Of a stretch of 64,000 bases of DNA, positions 1 to 10,494 are shown piece after piece. The position numbers were made by a program, and so were the translations under genes. The notes below the pieces were generated by a model. It was given only the letters and a program-made list of their open reading frames with translations, did no database searches and was not told the origin of the DNA. The first letter of the stretch is position 1. Each line of letters starts with the position of its first letter. The stretch lies in assembly GCA_035222895.1 (NCBI GenBank), contig JAVYIG010000897.1, forward strand, positions 1-64,000. Reading direction: 5' to 3'. Origin of the DNA: Strongylocentrotus droebachiensis (Eukaryota; Echinodermata; Echinoidea; Camarodonta; Strongylocentrotidae).

Positions 1-1100
1 GCATATAAGCGTCAGAAGCAGGGACAGAGTTGCCATATTTCCCAAAATATATCCAGGCATCGGAAGAAAGGGGGCGGATAAATGCTTTTATCAAGTGAAC
101 GGAGTGGAAAAAATAATCCCCCACCCGCCGACAGTGGTTAACTCAGTCATTAGTTATGCAGAGTTTTGACACGGTACGTACCGCTCTCTTTCCTACCATT
201 TACAGGAGGCGCCAAAAAAGAAGGACACATTTCTTTTCATGAGCAAGGCACCAAATCGTTTTGCAAGTCCTCCATCATTTTTGCCGACCTCTCCACAAAC
301 GTCGACAACGCCGTACAGCTGAAAAGACACCCTCTAACGGTTTTTTGTGGACGCGGGTGCGTAGCCAGTCATTTTGGGATTCGTGACCCCCCCCCCCCCC
401 CCCCCCCCCCCCCCGAGCTCGATGTGCTCAGTAGACGAAAGCATCTTTAGAGGGGCTGGGATCAAACCAAACAGCTCAGTATTGACTATTACAGTAGAAA
501 TGTGTATAGAAAATGATTGAAAGAATCCCAAGTCATCCCCAGCCAGTAAAAAAGGGCGCTAAAAATGAGGCACATTTATAATACAGTAAAGAAATACAAT
601 ACGGTTGAGACATTGGAATATGTACCCTTCGATAAAGGATCATCTTCCGTTTCTCTCCCTATATAAAGGTGGTTCAAGTCAGATACTGCTTCTGCATCAT
701 ACTTTGTGTGTGATAGTTCAATGTTGGGAATGAGCGTGAGGTCCAATTGAAACCTATCAGACTCCGTGGGTTACTCAGATTTGGTTTGGGTAGAGGTGTG
801 CCGCTCGAAACCCCTACCCATCTTTTCTCGAAGTAGAACCCCGGAGTAGAGCCCATTTCCCACAATTTTTCGGGTGTTTGGAAATTTTCAAAAAGTTGAC
901 CCATGTTTAGGGATATTTTTGTTAAAAATAGAACCCATGTTTAGAGAGTTTTTGTGAAAAAGTGACCCATTAGAGTGACACACTCCGTATGTGTATGAGT
1001 ACCCCCCCCGTATCAGACCATAATTATATTAGACAAAATAGCAAATATTGATGGGATTCTATTTTTCCACAATCTCATTAAGAAAGATTGATTAAGACCG
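1..1100. other. Left-end intergenic DNA with a C28 tract and a degenerate periodic repeat
   Basis: No gene is recognisable here. A run of 28 C residues lies at 387-414. Between about 780 and 1015 short blocks of the type (a/g)(t/a)(a/g)(a/g)ACCC alternate with T-rich spacers containing TTTAGgGA-like strings, giving a loose tandem periodicity. A similar but longer C-run/G-run structure occurs at 15.4-16.1 kb. Short ORFs here are antisense to simple sequence and have no recognisable domain. Confidence 0.5.
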
Positions 1101-1101
1101 C

Positions 1102-1476
1102 TAAAGGTAATACAAAGTTTAGGGAATTTTGAAAATTGAGTGGATAGCGATTCTTTACAATTTTGATATGTGGATGTATTAAACGCATTAGAAAATTTAG
1201 CCCCTAAAACAAATTTTGATGAATTTCAAATAGCGCCTACGGCCGTACAATGGTAGCTGCGACCATGAAAATCTCAGAATATGTAGTTGTGATATATGAT
1301 TTTCGAACGGGAATAGCTAATCGGTCAATTTTAGTCAAGAAACATTGTTTTATAGCTTATATTGACCTTGAGAGGGAGCTATACAACATAAAGAGTAAAT
1401 ACAAATTCATAACTTTATATTCGATTTCAACCGCTACAACGATCACTAAATATTGTAAGGTCGTATATGCTTCCAA
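1102..1476 (+). mobile_element. Left part of a MITE split by the tandem duplication block
   Basis: Starts with TAAAGGTAATACAAAGTTT and follows, block by block, the intact element at 46728-47238 until about 1476 (shared string GCTTCCA). The sequence then jumps into the duplicated A/B gene block. The remaining ~45 bp of the element reappear at 14839-14885. An 83-codon ORF within it (1250-1501) is a by-product of the repeat. Confidence 0.75.
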
Positions 1477-1680
1477 GAATACTATTCGATTAATCTGCTA
1501 AGCATACTGGCACCTTCCTTTTCCGTTTCTTTCCCCCTTCCTCTATTCATATCCTCTCCTCTCCTTACCCCCCTCCACCGTGTCCATTTTTTCCCATCTC
1601 TCCCCCCCTCTCCCTCTCTCTCTCCTAACTATTTCGCTCATCAATCTAGACTCGTTTCGACCTTTTTCTCTCTTTTCTAT

Positions 1681-3105
1681 CTTAATGTCGATAAGTAGAA
1701 GTTGAGGGCAGAGGAGTAGTTGAAGAAAGAGTAGGAGATGAACGCAGAGGAGGAGATGAAGGCAGAAGAGTAGGAGGAGGAGGAAGAGGAGGGGAAGGGA
1801 GAGGAAAAGAGGATATTTGAGATAAAGGCAGAGGAGAAGATGAAGGCGGGAGAGGATGAATATTATTGAAGGCAGATGAGATGAAGGATTTGAAGTCAGA
1901 TATTATGAAGGAGGAGGAGGAGGGAGAGGAGAATGAGATGAAGGCAGAGGAAGAGAGGAAGGCACGGGATGAGAAGGTGGAGGGAGAGGGGTTGAATGCA
2001 GAGGAGGAGATAAGAACAGAAGAGGAGATGGATGCAGTGAGACGAAGGCAGAGGAGAAGGAGAGGAAGGTAAAGGAGGAGGAAAGGCAGAAGAGAATGAG
2101 GAGGAGGAGGTGAAGGCTGAGAGGTGGAGACGAAGGCAGAGGATGAGAGCAGGGCAGAGGAAGAGGAGGAGATGATCGATATCAGAGGAGAGGAAGGTAC
2201 ATAAAGAGGAGATGATATTTTAGCAAAAAGGAGATGAAGGCAGGGGAGGAGGAGGAGATGAGGGCAGTGGAGGAGGAGCTAAAAGCAGAGGTGGAGGAGG
2301 AGTTGAAGGCAGAGGAGGAGGAGGAGGAGATGAAGGCAGAGGAGGGTGATGTGAAGGCAGAGAAGGAGGTGAAAGATGAGAAGGCAGACTCTTAAAAATA
2401 CGTGGTCAAAAATTGACCACGTCGTGGTCGTTTTTAAAGGTGCATGGTTGACTACCAAAATGTGGTCAAAAAATGACCACGTCCTGATCGTTTTCGACCA
2501 CATTTTGGTAGTCAACCATGCACCTTTAAAAACGACCACGGTGTGGTCCTTTTTTGACCACGCATTTTTAAGAGGAGGCTGAGGTGAAGGCAGCCGAGGA
2601 GGAGATGACGAAGGCAGAGGAGGAGGAGATGAAGGCAGAGGCGGAGGAGATGAAGGCAGATGCGGAGGAGATGAAGGCAGAGGATTGGAATGAGTCGAAG
2701 CAAGAGGAGAGGTTGTCAACTTTTTTGGTGGAAGAATATAAAGTCACAGAGGAAGATGAAGCGCTACAAGGTAAGGTGAAGATCAAGTTGAAGATGGAGA
2801 AGGATTCTGAAAAGAAGGAGGATGTAATAGAGTTTGCTGAAACCTTCTGAAGTGAGATGTGGATGAAGAAGATGAAGGAGAAACGGCAAAAGCAGATGGA
2901 GGAGGAAGAGAGCACAAATGAAATGGAAGAAGTGTTGGTGGAGATACAGGAGGCCCAAGACTTCGAAGAGGAGGGGAAGATAAGCGAAAGGAAGAAGATG
3001 GGAAGAACAAATGTATTCGAGATAACAAAGATGAGGCTGTTGTAACTGGATGAAGACGTGCCCCTTTCATCAAACGGCGAAAGGAAGGAAAATAAAGAAG
3101 ACAAT
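1681..3105 (+). pseudogene. A1: Glu-rich gene remnant, unit 1
   Basis: Encodes mostly KAEEE-type repeats, followed by a C-terminal part homologous to the C-terminus of the B gene. It is broken in several ways: TAG/TGA codons in the Glu frame in the first part, a 186-bp palindromic insertion at 2389-2574, a TGA at 2848-2850 where copy A2 reads TGG, and a later frame change relative to A2. An AATAAA lies near 3089, suggesting it once had its own 3' end. No similarity to a known family is recognised. The antisense Ser/Leu-rich ORFs over it are low-complexity shadows. Confidence 0.6.
2389..2574. mobile_element. 186-bp near-perfect palindrome (foldback insertion) in A1
   Basis: Two 79-bp arms (2389-2467 and 2496-2574) are reverse complements with about five mismatches around a 28-base loop. 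Each arm holds short GTGGTC/GACCAC inverted motifs, and the outermost bases are CTCTTAAAAAT / ATTTTTAAGAG. It interrupts the GAG/AAG-rich coding stretch of A1 and is missing from A2, so it is probably a small foldback/MITE insertion younger than the duplication, or one lost from unit 2. Confidence 0.8.
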
Positions 3106-3145
3106 AAAAGAGTGAGGAAGAGACATATAGAGACAGAGGGGGGAG

Positions 3146-3168
3146 GGGTAGATGATATATATATATAT

Positions 3169-3215
<47 letters not shown>

Positions 3216-3222
3216 GAGAGAG
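3146..3222. repeat. (TA)n-(GA)n microsatellite
   Basis: A short (AT)n tract is followed by AGAGAG for about 50 bases. The equivalent position in unit 2 is where the Penelope-like element is inserted: the (TA)n lies before the element and the GA tract after it. Confidence 0.9.
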
Positions 3223-3636
3223 AAAGTGATAGGTGGAAATGAACATAAGAAGTTCCGTTCGGTATCATTCTGACATTTAGTAAAACTTGTATCAGTTGTA
3301 TATATGTAAAATGTGATTACAGAATCATACAGACTAATTATGCAAGATTCCAAAATTACAAATTTGAAATCAATACATTTAATTGTGAACCCCTTTCAAC
3401 TTTCTTGAATAAAAGCGCGCAACGTTGTCCTTTTGAGACTTTTAAGACAACTTACTGCGCTCAATTGTGACGTAATGGATGCTCCGTTGCGCATGTGTCA
3501 TGATCCGCATAGTTACAAAGTTACCTTTTTATCATTATTGATGTTAGCGCTTTAAAGCTATAACATCGATTTAGTAGCATCTCTTCTGAATATATCAGAA
3601 TATTTGTCTAATTGTCTTTGATTTGAATCTTTCATC

Positions 3637-5539
3637 ATGAGTGACGAACGTAAGTCCTATCTAGAAAACACGTCGATATCATACAACTAGAATAATTTAT
3701 TGCGATATGTTTTCTTCATGATTTAGGTTAAAAATCGATATCATATGCAACGTCAAAATAATCTTGCAATTTTTTTAAATACTGACAGTGGTCTTTAGAA
3801 GACAAGCGTTAGTTTTTAATAGACTCCTCCTTCTGTACGTTTCCTATACTATAAGTCTAAATCATTTAAATTGCTTCGATATTGTATAACACCATGATTG
3901 TAAAGTGTATACAAGTAAATTTTGGGGTTTCACTTCTCATATTAATTTTTATGTATAAATTATTGTTACATTCTCATTAATGATGTTGTCATGTATTTAG
4001 AAAAATACAAAAACATGTGTGGGAATTCAATAAGCTTTGCAACTTGGAATACAAAGACTGATGAAGAAATCATTTTTTCATTCATGTTCAAATTTGAAAA
4101 TGTTCAAATTTCCAATTAAAGCGGATGTGGAAAATCGTTTGCATAATTATTAAAGTCGTATTGAAATCCTTGAAACTAATACAGTTGATGGTCGCTTTTA
4201 ATTTTGGATACAAAATATAGATGTATCATACAGTGTCATTATATTGGTCTTCTCCAATTTGTTTTTATTATTCAGCAAATCGAGTAGTTCCTAGATTTCA
4301 GCACGAGTTGGCAGAGACTCTTGCCTTCAGGGAGTATGTCTATCTGAATGACATTCAGACAAACCAGATTAACGAGTTTGTCCAATATCTCCAAAAGAAA
4401 GGCGCAGAGCTGACGACTGATGAGGAGGAAATCATACAGGAGAAGGAAGCAAATTTAATGAAGCGGTAGAATGGGAGGAGGAGTTGAAGGCAGAGGAGGA
4501 GGAGGAGCTGGTAGTGGAGGAGGAGGAGGAGGAGGAGGAGGAGGAGGAGGAGGAGGAGTTGAATGCAGAGGAAGGGGAGGTGAAGGAGATAAAGGCTGAG
4601 GAGCCTGAGGAGGAGATAACGGCAGAGGAGGAGGAGGAGATGACGACTGAGGAGGAGGAGGAGGAGATGACGGCTGAGGAGGAGGAGGAGATAACGGCAG
4701 AGGAGGAGCTGAAGACAGAGGAGAAGGGGCTGATGTTAGACGAGGAGGGGATGAAGGTAGAGGAGGAGGAGGAGGAGGAGATGAATGACATTCAGACCAG
4801 CCACATTAACGCGTTTGTCCTGTATCTCCAAGAGAAAGTTGCAGAGCTGACGACTGATGAGGAGGAAATCATACAGAAGAAGGAAGCAAAGGAAGCGGTA
4901 GAATGGGAGGAGGAATTTAAGGTAAAGGAAGAGGGGCTGAAGGTCGAGGAGGAGAAGGAGGTGAAAGTAGAGGAGGAGGAAATGAAGGCAGTCGAAGAGG
5001 AGGAGATGGCGGCAGAGCAGGAGGAGATGAAATCAGAGGAGGAGGATTTGGAGGCAGAGGAGAAGATGAAGGCAGAGGAGGCGGAGATGATAAAGGCTGA
5101 GGAGGAGAAGATAAAGGCAGAAGAGGAGGAGACGAAGGCGGTGGAGGAGCAGGCAATCACTTTGGTTGCGGAGGCTAAGGTCACAGAGGAAGACAGAGAG
5201 CTAGAGGGCGAGAAGGTAGTGAAGCTGTCAGAAATGACGGAGGAGTTAAGAGAGTTTGCTGAAACCTTGTGGAACGAAACGCCGATGGAGAAGATGAAGA
5301 TGAAGAAGGGGCAAATACAGAAGGATGAAAAGATCATTAACGAAATGAAAGAGGTTTTGGAGGGAATACGAGAGGCCAAAGACTTCAAAGAGGAGAGGAA
5401 GATCAATGTAAAGAATGAAGATAGGAAGAAGGAGAGCGATCAAGATAACAAAGATCAGGCTGTTGTAACTGGAAGAAGACAGAAATGGTGGCAACTTTTA
5501 TGCTGTTTTGGTTGGAGGAGGCACAGCAGGCGTTCTTAA
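3637..5539 (+). pseudogene. B1: frameshifted copy of the Glu-rich B gene
   Basis: Exon 1 is 3637-3649 (MSDE plus one base, donor GTAAGT) and exon 2 starts at 4276 after TTATTATTCAG. The frame runs through the conserved segment with NDIQTNQIN and ELTTDEEEII, then a single A missing at about 4451 (relative to the intact copy at 12001-13490) shifts the frame to a TAG at 4467-4469. The rest (4484-5539) is open in the original frame, ending in a Cys-Cys-Phe-Gly-Trp and Arg-rich tail. B1 has two copies of the NDIQ/TTDEEE module; B2 has three. Poly(A) signals AATAAA follow at about 5580-5595. A one-base assembly error is the alternative to a real frameshift. Confidence 0.7.
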
Positions 5540-5684
5540 GACTTAAATGGAGACTTATGTTATGATCATTGAAATTGTGAATAAAATTGTAAATAAATTG
5601 TACATATAAATTAACTTCCGAGGACTGTTTGACATATTTTGATTCACTATTGAAAGACGGGGAGTTGAAGAAACCAGCTAATAC

Positions 5685-5708
5685 AAAGAGAGAGAGAGAG
5701 AGAGATAA

Positions 5709-5744
<36 letters not shown>

Positions 5745-5755
5745 CGAGATAGAGG

Positions 5756-5787
<32 letters not shown>

Positions 5788-5812
5788 AAGAGAGAGAGAA
5801 AGAGGGTGAAGA

Positions 5813-5850
<38 letters not shown>

Positions 5851-5962
5851 AAAAAAAATAGAAAAGTGAGAGATGGATCAAGTTAGATATGCAACATAAA
5901 CAGGAAGACAGAGAGGAGAATGACGTGGGAAGCCAAGAGAGCGACAGAGACAAGAGAGCGAG

Positions 5963-5995
<33 letters not shown>
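5685..5995. repeat. GA/TA-rich microsatellite tract of unit 1
   Basis: GAGA runs at 5690-5805 and 5950-5995, with a (TA)n stretch near 5815-5850. The Ser/Leu-rich antisense ORF here (5678-5953) is low-complexity and not a gene. Confidence 0.85.
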
Positions 5996-5996
<1 letters not shown>

Positions 5997-6195
5997 GTGC
6001 CGTTACCATTATTTTGCTTGTCCTCATCAGCTAATCGATTTTAGTGAAATGACAGTCAAAATAAATCATTAAAGAAAAAACAAGTAAACGAAATAAATAA
6101 GTGCGTAAAGTGCCTAATAACCAAGTGCTCATTAACTTTGATCTCTTTAACAATGTGCACTTTTTACGCCTTTTAAAAAGCTGCAATTAACGTCA

Positions 6196-6455
6196 ATTGA
6201 TATCACATGCAGTCGTCGGACTGTGAATCACAGGGTCCGCGGTTCGAGTCCCGCCACGGCACTAATATCCGCTGGCAAGATATTAATCTTCATTTGCCAC
6301 TCTCTACCCAGGTGTTAAATGAGTACCGGTAGGAAGCAATTCCTTGAATGCTGTGGGCGTCGAAATTGGCTGCCTAGCAGAGCCGGGGTAATAGTTGGAG
6401 CGCCTTGATCACCATGAATGGTGGATAATGTGCGCTATATAAATATCCAATAGGT
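6196..6455 (+). mobile_element. tRNA-derived SINE, unit 1 copy
   Basis: The head resembles the 3' half of a tRNA: an ACTGTGAAT loop followed by the B-box-like GGTTCGAGTCCCGCC and CACGGCA. It continues into a conserved body (CACTAATATC, GGCAAGATATTAATCTTCATT, GAGTACCGGTAGGAA, GAATGCTGTGGGCG, GGAGCGCCTTGATCACC) and ends near TGCGCTATATAAATATCC. Relatives are at 14500-14712, 44783-44912 and, 3' part only, 52800-52975. No complete cloverleaf is present, so it is not a functional tRNA gene. Confidence 0.8.
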
Positions 6456-6940
6456 TCAACATCCTTTCTTTTGGTTGCCAAGTTAAGTAAACATGTCTAT
6501 TCATTCTTCATTTTGTCTCCTTCCATTTTTTCCATAGACCCGTTTACTGACCAATTTATACATGCTTCTCCAGAAACCCTTGTTACCAACTATTCGATTA
6601 ATCTGCTAAGCATAATGGCACCTTCCTTTTCCGTTTCTTTCCCCCTTCCTCTGATATCCTCTCCTTTTCTTTTCCTCCTCCACCGTGTCCACTTTTCGTT
6701 CCTATCTCTCTCCCCCCCTCTCTCTCTCCTTACTATTTCGCTCTTCAATCTAGACTCCTTTCGACCTCTTTCTCTCTTTTCTATCTTTAAATGTCGATAA
6801 GGAGGAGTTTAAGGCAGAGGAGTAGTTGAAGGAAGAGGAGGAGATGAACGCAGAGGAGGAGATGAAGGCAGAAGAGTAGGAGGGGGAGGAGGAGGAGGAG
6901 GGAGAGGAAGAGGATATTTGAGATAAAGGCAGAGGAGAAG

Positions 6941-7417
6941 ATGAAGGCGGGAGAGGATGAATTGAAGGCAGATGAGATGAAGGATTTGAAGTCAGAGGAG
7001 GATATTATGAAGGCAGAGGACGACGAGGAGGGAGAGGAGGAGGAGGAGGAGGAGGAGGAGGAGGAGGAGGAGTGGGATGAGTCGAAGCAAAAAGAGGAGC
7101 TGTCAACTGTTTTGATGGAAGACGATGAGCTACAAGGCAAGGTGAAGATCAAGTTGAAGATGGAGAAGGAGTCAGAAATGAAGGATTTAATAGAGTTTGC
7201 TAAAACCTTCTGGAATGAGATGTGGATGAAGAAAATGAAGGAGAAACGGCAAAAGCAGATGGAGGAAGAAGAGAGCACAAATGAAATGGAAGAAGTGTTG
7301 GTGGAGATACAGGAGGCCCAAGACTTCGAAGAGGATGGGAAGACAAGCGGAATGGAAGAAGATGGGAAGAACAAAAGTATTCGAGATAACAAAGATGAGG
7401 CTGTTGTAACTGGATGA
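6941..7417 (+). CDS. A2: 158-aa Glu-rich protein, possibly a gene remnant
   Basis: Open from an ATG at 6941 to TGA at 7415-7417. The protein has KAE/EEEE repeats, then a charged C-terminal domain (LIEFAKTFWNE, NEMEEVLVEIQEAQDF, DNKDEAVVTG) that aligns with the C-terminus of the B protein (LREFAETLWNE, NEMKEVLEGIREAKDF, DNKDQAVVTG). B reads on into an Arg-rich, CCFGW-containing tail, but A2 stops because a GGA-AGA context has become GGA-TGA. Upstream DNA in the same frame has TAG codons and no clear first exon, so this may be a decayed paralogue of B. Predicted helical or coiled-coil, soluble; function unknown. Confidence 0.4.
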   Translation: MKAGEDELKADEMKDLKSEEDIMKAEDDEEGEEEEEEEEEEEEEWDESKQKEELSTVLMEDDELQGKVKIKLKMEKESEMKDLIEFAKTFWNEMWMKKMKEKRQKQMEEEESTNEMEEVLVEIQEAQDFEEDGKTSGMEEDGKNKSIRDNKDEAVVTG

Positions 7418-7517
7418 AGACGTGCCCCTTTGATCAAACGGCGAAAGGAAGGAAAATAAAGAAGGCAACAAAAGAGTGAGTAAGAGACATATAAAGACAG
7501 AGGGGGGAGGGGGGTAG

Positions 7518-7559
<42 letters not shown>

Positions 7560-7645
7560 GTAAAAATAAATGGTTCTGCGTCGGTGCATAAAATGAATAG
7601 GACACAAGGTAGATAAATAAAAACACCGGAGAAGTGAATATTCCA

Positions 7646-7682
7646 CTGACGTTTCGGGCATAGCCCTTTATCGAAGTGATTC
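7646..7682 (-). ncRNA. Hammerhead-like motif, left arm
   Basis: Reverse-complement copy of the motif at 10804-10840. Penelope-like elements are known to carry hammerhead ribozyme motifs in their repeated ends. Here the stem-II GGGC-TAT-GCCC, the GAAA box and the GTC cleavage triplet are visible, but the CTGANGA core is altered. Confidence 0.3.
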
Positions 7683-7988
7683 AAGCATGAACAACAATAT
7701 ACAAAAACAAAAATATAGGCGACGCTTGGTAGTCAAGATGCAAAGGCGCGTGAGAGTACGCGAAAGAAGAGAAAAAGAGATAGAGAAACGTCACAAAGCT
7801 CAAAAGTTGGACCATTGTGACGTGAGAAAATAGGAGAAAATTAGAAATATAGGGAGCGTTAGAAGAGCGTATCTCCAGGGGAGATACGCGGAAAGCAAAA
7901 GAAAAGGAAAAGAAGAGGCGCACAGAAAGAAAAATAAGCAATTGAAAAAGCATTATGACGTAATAAAGATATTCAAGTTCAACAAAGT

Positions 7989-8617
7989 TCAGTGTGAGTT
8001 AGGGAAAGATCTGAAAGTGGCGTTCATCCCGTCCGGGTGGAGAGTGCCAAGTTTGAAGATTATCCTCTCCTCCATCAGCTTCCTTTCTTTCTCATCTCGG
8101 CAAGATTTCAGCACACATACTTGAAGGTCATCAGCATTATGATCTCCGATGTTGAAGTGGTGAGCTACAGGTAGTCCGGCTGTCTTCAGGCGTATGGAAC
8201 GCAGATGCTCCGTGATTCTATCGGCTAGGCGTCTCTTTGTCTCTCCGATGTACACCATGGAACAGCGGGTACATGTCAATCCGTAAATGACATTAGTGGT
8301 GGTACATGTGAATTCTCCTCTGATATGCCAAGTTCCTCTGGGGCCCACCACATCATGGGATGAGACATGGGCGCAGGTCTTGCAACGAGGACGCTTACAC
8401 CGAGTGGTACCAGGATTAGTGATGCTGTGGGGTATCTGACTGGGAAGTCTTGAGCAGACAAGTTCGTTTTTGATGTTCTTCCCCCTCCGGTACGCCGTGA
8501 TGAATGGGTTGGCCCCAAATACACTAAGAGTCGTCTCGTCAGCTCGGAGGATGTTGATGTTTTCACGTACGGCCTTAGCAATTCGCTGAGATGTATGGTT
8601 GTACGTGAGTACAAGAG
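7989..8617 (-). pseudogene. Inverted 3' fragment of the Penelope RT/endonuclease ORF
   Basis: Reading leftwards, this encodes the same last ~208 residues as the main ORF: the linker, the Cys-rich KRPRCKTC segment and the whole GIY-YIG endonuclease. The RT domain is absent. It is the inverted partial copy at the 5' side and is not expected to make a functional protein alone. The apparent extension to 8699 crosses the junction repeat. Confidence 0.8.
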
Positions 8618-8646
8618 TACAAGAGTAAAAGAGTACAAGAGTACAG
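8607..8646. repeat. 8-bp tandem repeat at the inverted-copy junction
   Basis: Five units of GAGTACAA/GAGTAAAA type separate the inverted partial copy from the main Penelope copy. A single unit of the same sequence lies in each arm (CTTGTACTC at 9868), so the repeat probably arose by slippage or repeated template re-entry during reverse transcription. Confidence 0.75.
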
Positions 8647-10494
8647 CTTCGCAACAACAAAGAGTATGTGATCAAATCTGCCGACAAGGGTGGAGCCATT
8701 GTAGTATGGAGACGTGATTTATATGTTCAGGAAGCAATGCGACAGTTGTCTAACGACGAGTTCTACTCAAGACTGGAAACCGATCCTACTCCTGATCAAC
8801 AAGACAACATCTCTAGGACCGTTAAAGAACTCATACATGCAGGAGCTTTACCCTCGAATGCTGCCAATCTCATCCAAGATAACCCGCAATGTGCTACTTT
8901 CTATCTCCTCCCGAAGATCCACAAAGTTGATAATCCTGGACGTCCTATCGTTTCCACCATCAACTGCCCTACAGAGCTAATTAGCCAGTATTTAGACAGC
9001 ATTATTTCCCCTCTGGTCACCAAGCTCCCTACTTATGTGAAGGACTCATCAGATGCCATTCGGCTCTTCAAAGATTTCAACTTCCAAGGGGATGAACCTC
9101 ATCGTCTACTTTTCTCCATGGATGTTTCGTCACTGTATACTAACATTCCAACAGATGACGGTTTGAAGGCTATCAAACATTTCCTTCAACGCTATCCAAG
9201 CAGAGACAGACCCAGCGACGCTACTCTACTTAGATTGGCGGAGCTCGTCCTCACTTTGTCGTCTTTCAACTTTGACGGTGAATGCTACTCACAGAAGAAG
9301 GGCGTTGCCATGGGCACCAAGATGGGACCAGCTTATGCATGCCTCTTCGTTGGGCACATCGAGGAGCAAATGCTACAGAATTATCAACATCCTAAACCGG
9401 TTCTCCTGAAGCGTTACATCGACGATTACGTAGGCGTGTTCACGAGCAATAGAGACGAACTAGAGAGGTTCATCCAGTACGTGAATAGTTATCATCGATC
9501 ACTGCGTTTCACTCATGACATCTCAGATGAGTCTATAACATTTCTCGATGTTACAGTCAGTGTGGAGGGTGACACTCTTGCGACTGATATTCACTACAAA
9601 CCTACGGACTCGCATTCATATCTCAGGTTCGACTCTTGTCATCCCCCATCATGTAAGAAGGCCATCCCCTTTTCACAATTTCTGAGACTAAGACGAATTT
9701 GCAGCGACGACACTAATTTCAAGTCAAGAGCGAAGGAGATGAGAACTTTCTTCTCTGACAGAGGCTATCCCGACAAGATCGTCGAAGGGGGAATGATGAA
9801 GGCTAGCCGAATCACACAACATGACGCTCTGACTAAGAGACGTAAGGATTCTAATTCCCGCACCCCTCTTGTACTCACGTACAACCATACATCTCAGCGA
9901 ATTGCTAAGGCCGTACGTGAAAACATCAACATCCTCCGAGCTGACGAGACGACTCTTAGTGTATTTGGGGCCAACCCATTCATCACGGCGTACCGGAGGG
10001 GGAAGAACATCAAAAACGAACTTGTCTGCTCAAGACTTCCCAGTCAGATACCCCACAGCATCACTAATCCTGGTACCACTCGGTGTAAGCGTCCTCGTTG
10101 CAAGACCTGCGCCCATGTCTCATCCCATGATGTGGTGGGCCCCAGAGGAACTTGGCATATCAGAGGAGAATTCACATGTACCACCACTAATGTCATTTAC
10201 GGATTGACATGTACCCGCTGTTCCATGGTGTACATCGGGGAGACAAAGAGACGCCTAGCCGATAGAATCACGGAGCATCTGCGTTCCATACGCCTGAAGA
10301 CAGCCGGACTACCAGTAGCTCACCACTTCAACATCGGAGATCATAATGCTGATGACCTTCAAGTATGTGTGCTGAAATCTTGCCGAGATGAGAAAGAAAG
10401 GAAGCTGATGGAGGAGAGGATAATCTTCAAACTTGGCACTCTCCACCCGGACGGGATGAACGCCACTTTCAGATCTTTCCCTAACTCACACTGA
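8629..10494 (+). CDS. Penelope-like reverse transcriptase / GIY-YIG endonuclease, N-terminally truncated
   Basis: The frame is open from a TAA in the junction repeat (8626-8628) to TGA at 10492-10494, about 620 codons. There is no ATG start near the 5' end, so the N-terminus is missing. In order: KSADKGGAIVVW; FYLLPKIHK and GRPIVS; RT motif A SMDVSSLYTNIP; motif B KGVAMGTKMGPAYA; catalytic YIDD (9415-9426); FLDVTV and a thumb region; a Cys motif RPRCKTCAHV; then GIY-YIG with IYG (10195) and YIG (10231), ETKRRLADRITEH. In this family the endonuclease nicks target DNA and the RT copies the element RNA from the nick. Catalytic residues look intact, so the domain could work if expressed, but 5' truncation makes this copy probably non-autonomous. 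Confidence 0.85.
   Translation, partial: KSTRVQLRNNKEYVIKSADKGGAIVVWRRDLYVQEAMRQLSNDEFYSRLETDPTPDQQDNISRTVKELIHAGALPSNAANLIQDNPQCATFYLLPKIHKVDNPGRPIVSTINCPTELISQYLDSIISPLVTKLPTYVKDSSDAIRLFKDFNFQGDEPHRLLFSMDVSSLYTNIPTDDGLKAIKHFLQRYPSRDRPSDATLLRLAELVLTLSSFNFDGECYSQKKGVAMGTKMGPAYACLFVGHIEEQMLQNYQHPKPVLLKRYIDDYVGVFTSNRDELERFIQYVNSYHRSLRFTHDISDESITFLDVTVSVEGDTLATDIHYKPTDSHSYLRFDSCHPPSCKKAIPFSQFLRLRRICSDDTNFKSRAKEMRTFFSDRGYPDKIVEGGMMKASRITQHDALTKRRKDSNSRTPLVLTYNHTSQRIAKAVRENINILRADETTLSVFGANPFITAYRRGKNIKNELVCSRLPSQIPHSITNPGTTRCKRPRCKTCAHVSSHDVVGPRGTWHIRGEFTCTTTNVIYGLTCTRCSMVYIGETKRRLADRITEHLRSIRLKTAGLPVAHHFNIGDHNADDLQVCVLKSCRDEKERKLMEERIIFKLGTLHPDGMNATFRSFPNSH

Larger units (their letters stand above)
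1480..6588. repeat. Tandem segmental duplication, unit 1
   Basis: First copy of a ~5 kb block. It starts at the shared string CTATTCGATTAATCTGC (1482; again at 6590) and ends near CCCTTGTTA (about 6585; again about 14838). Order: CT-rich leader, A-type Glu-rich gene remnant, GA/TA microsatellite, B-type gene, GA microsatellite, tRNA-derived SINE. Unit 2 has the same order and is very similar over long stretches, so the two are direct duplicates. Confidence 0.85.

Noticed and set aside
1250..1501. 83-codon ORF
   Set aside because: It lies within the split MITE and runs over its break into the gene block; no domain.
2568..3353. Long Ser/Leu-rich ORFs on the minus strand over A1 (and similar ones at 4432-5406, 6787-7626, 12509-13357)
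   Set aside because: They are antisense readings of GAG/AAG-rich coding repeats and GA/TA microsatellites; low complexity, no independent support.
6216..6262. tRNA-like sequence as a functional tRNA gene
   Set aside because: Only the 3' half resembles a tRNA (GGTTCGAGTCC); the D-arm and 5' acceptor strand are missing and the body matches a dispersed SINE.
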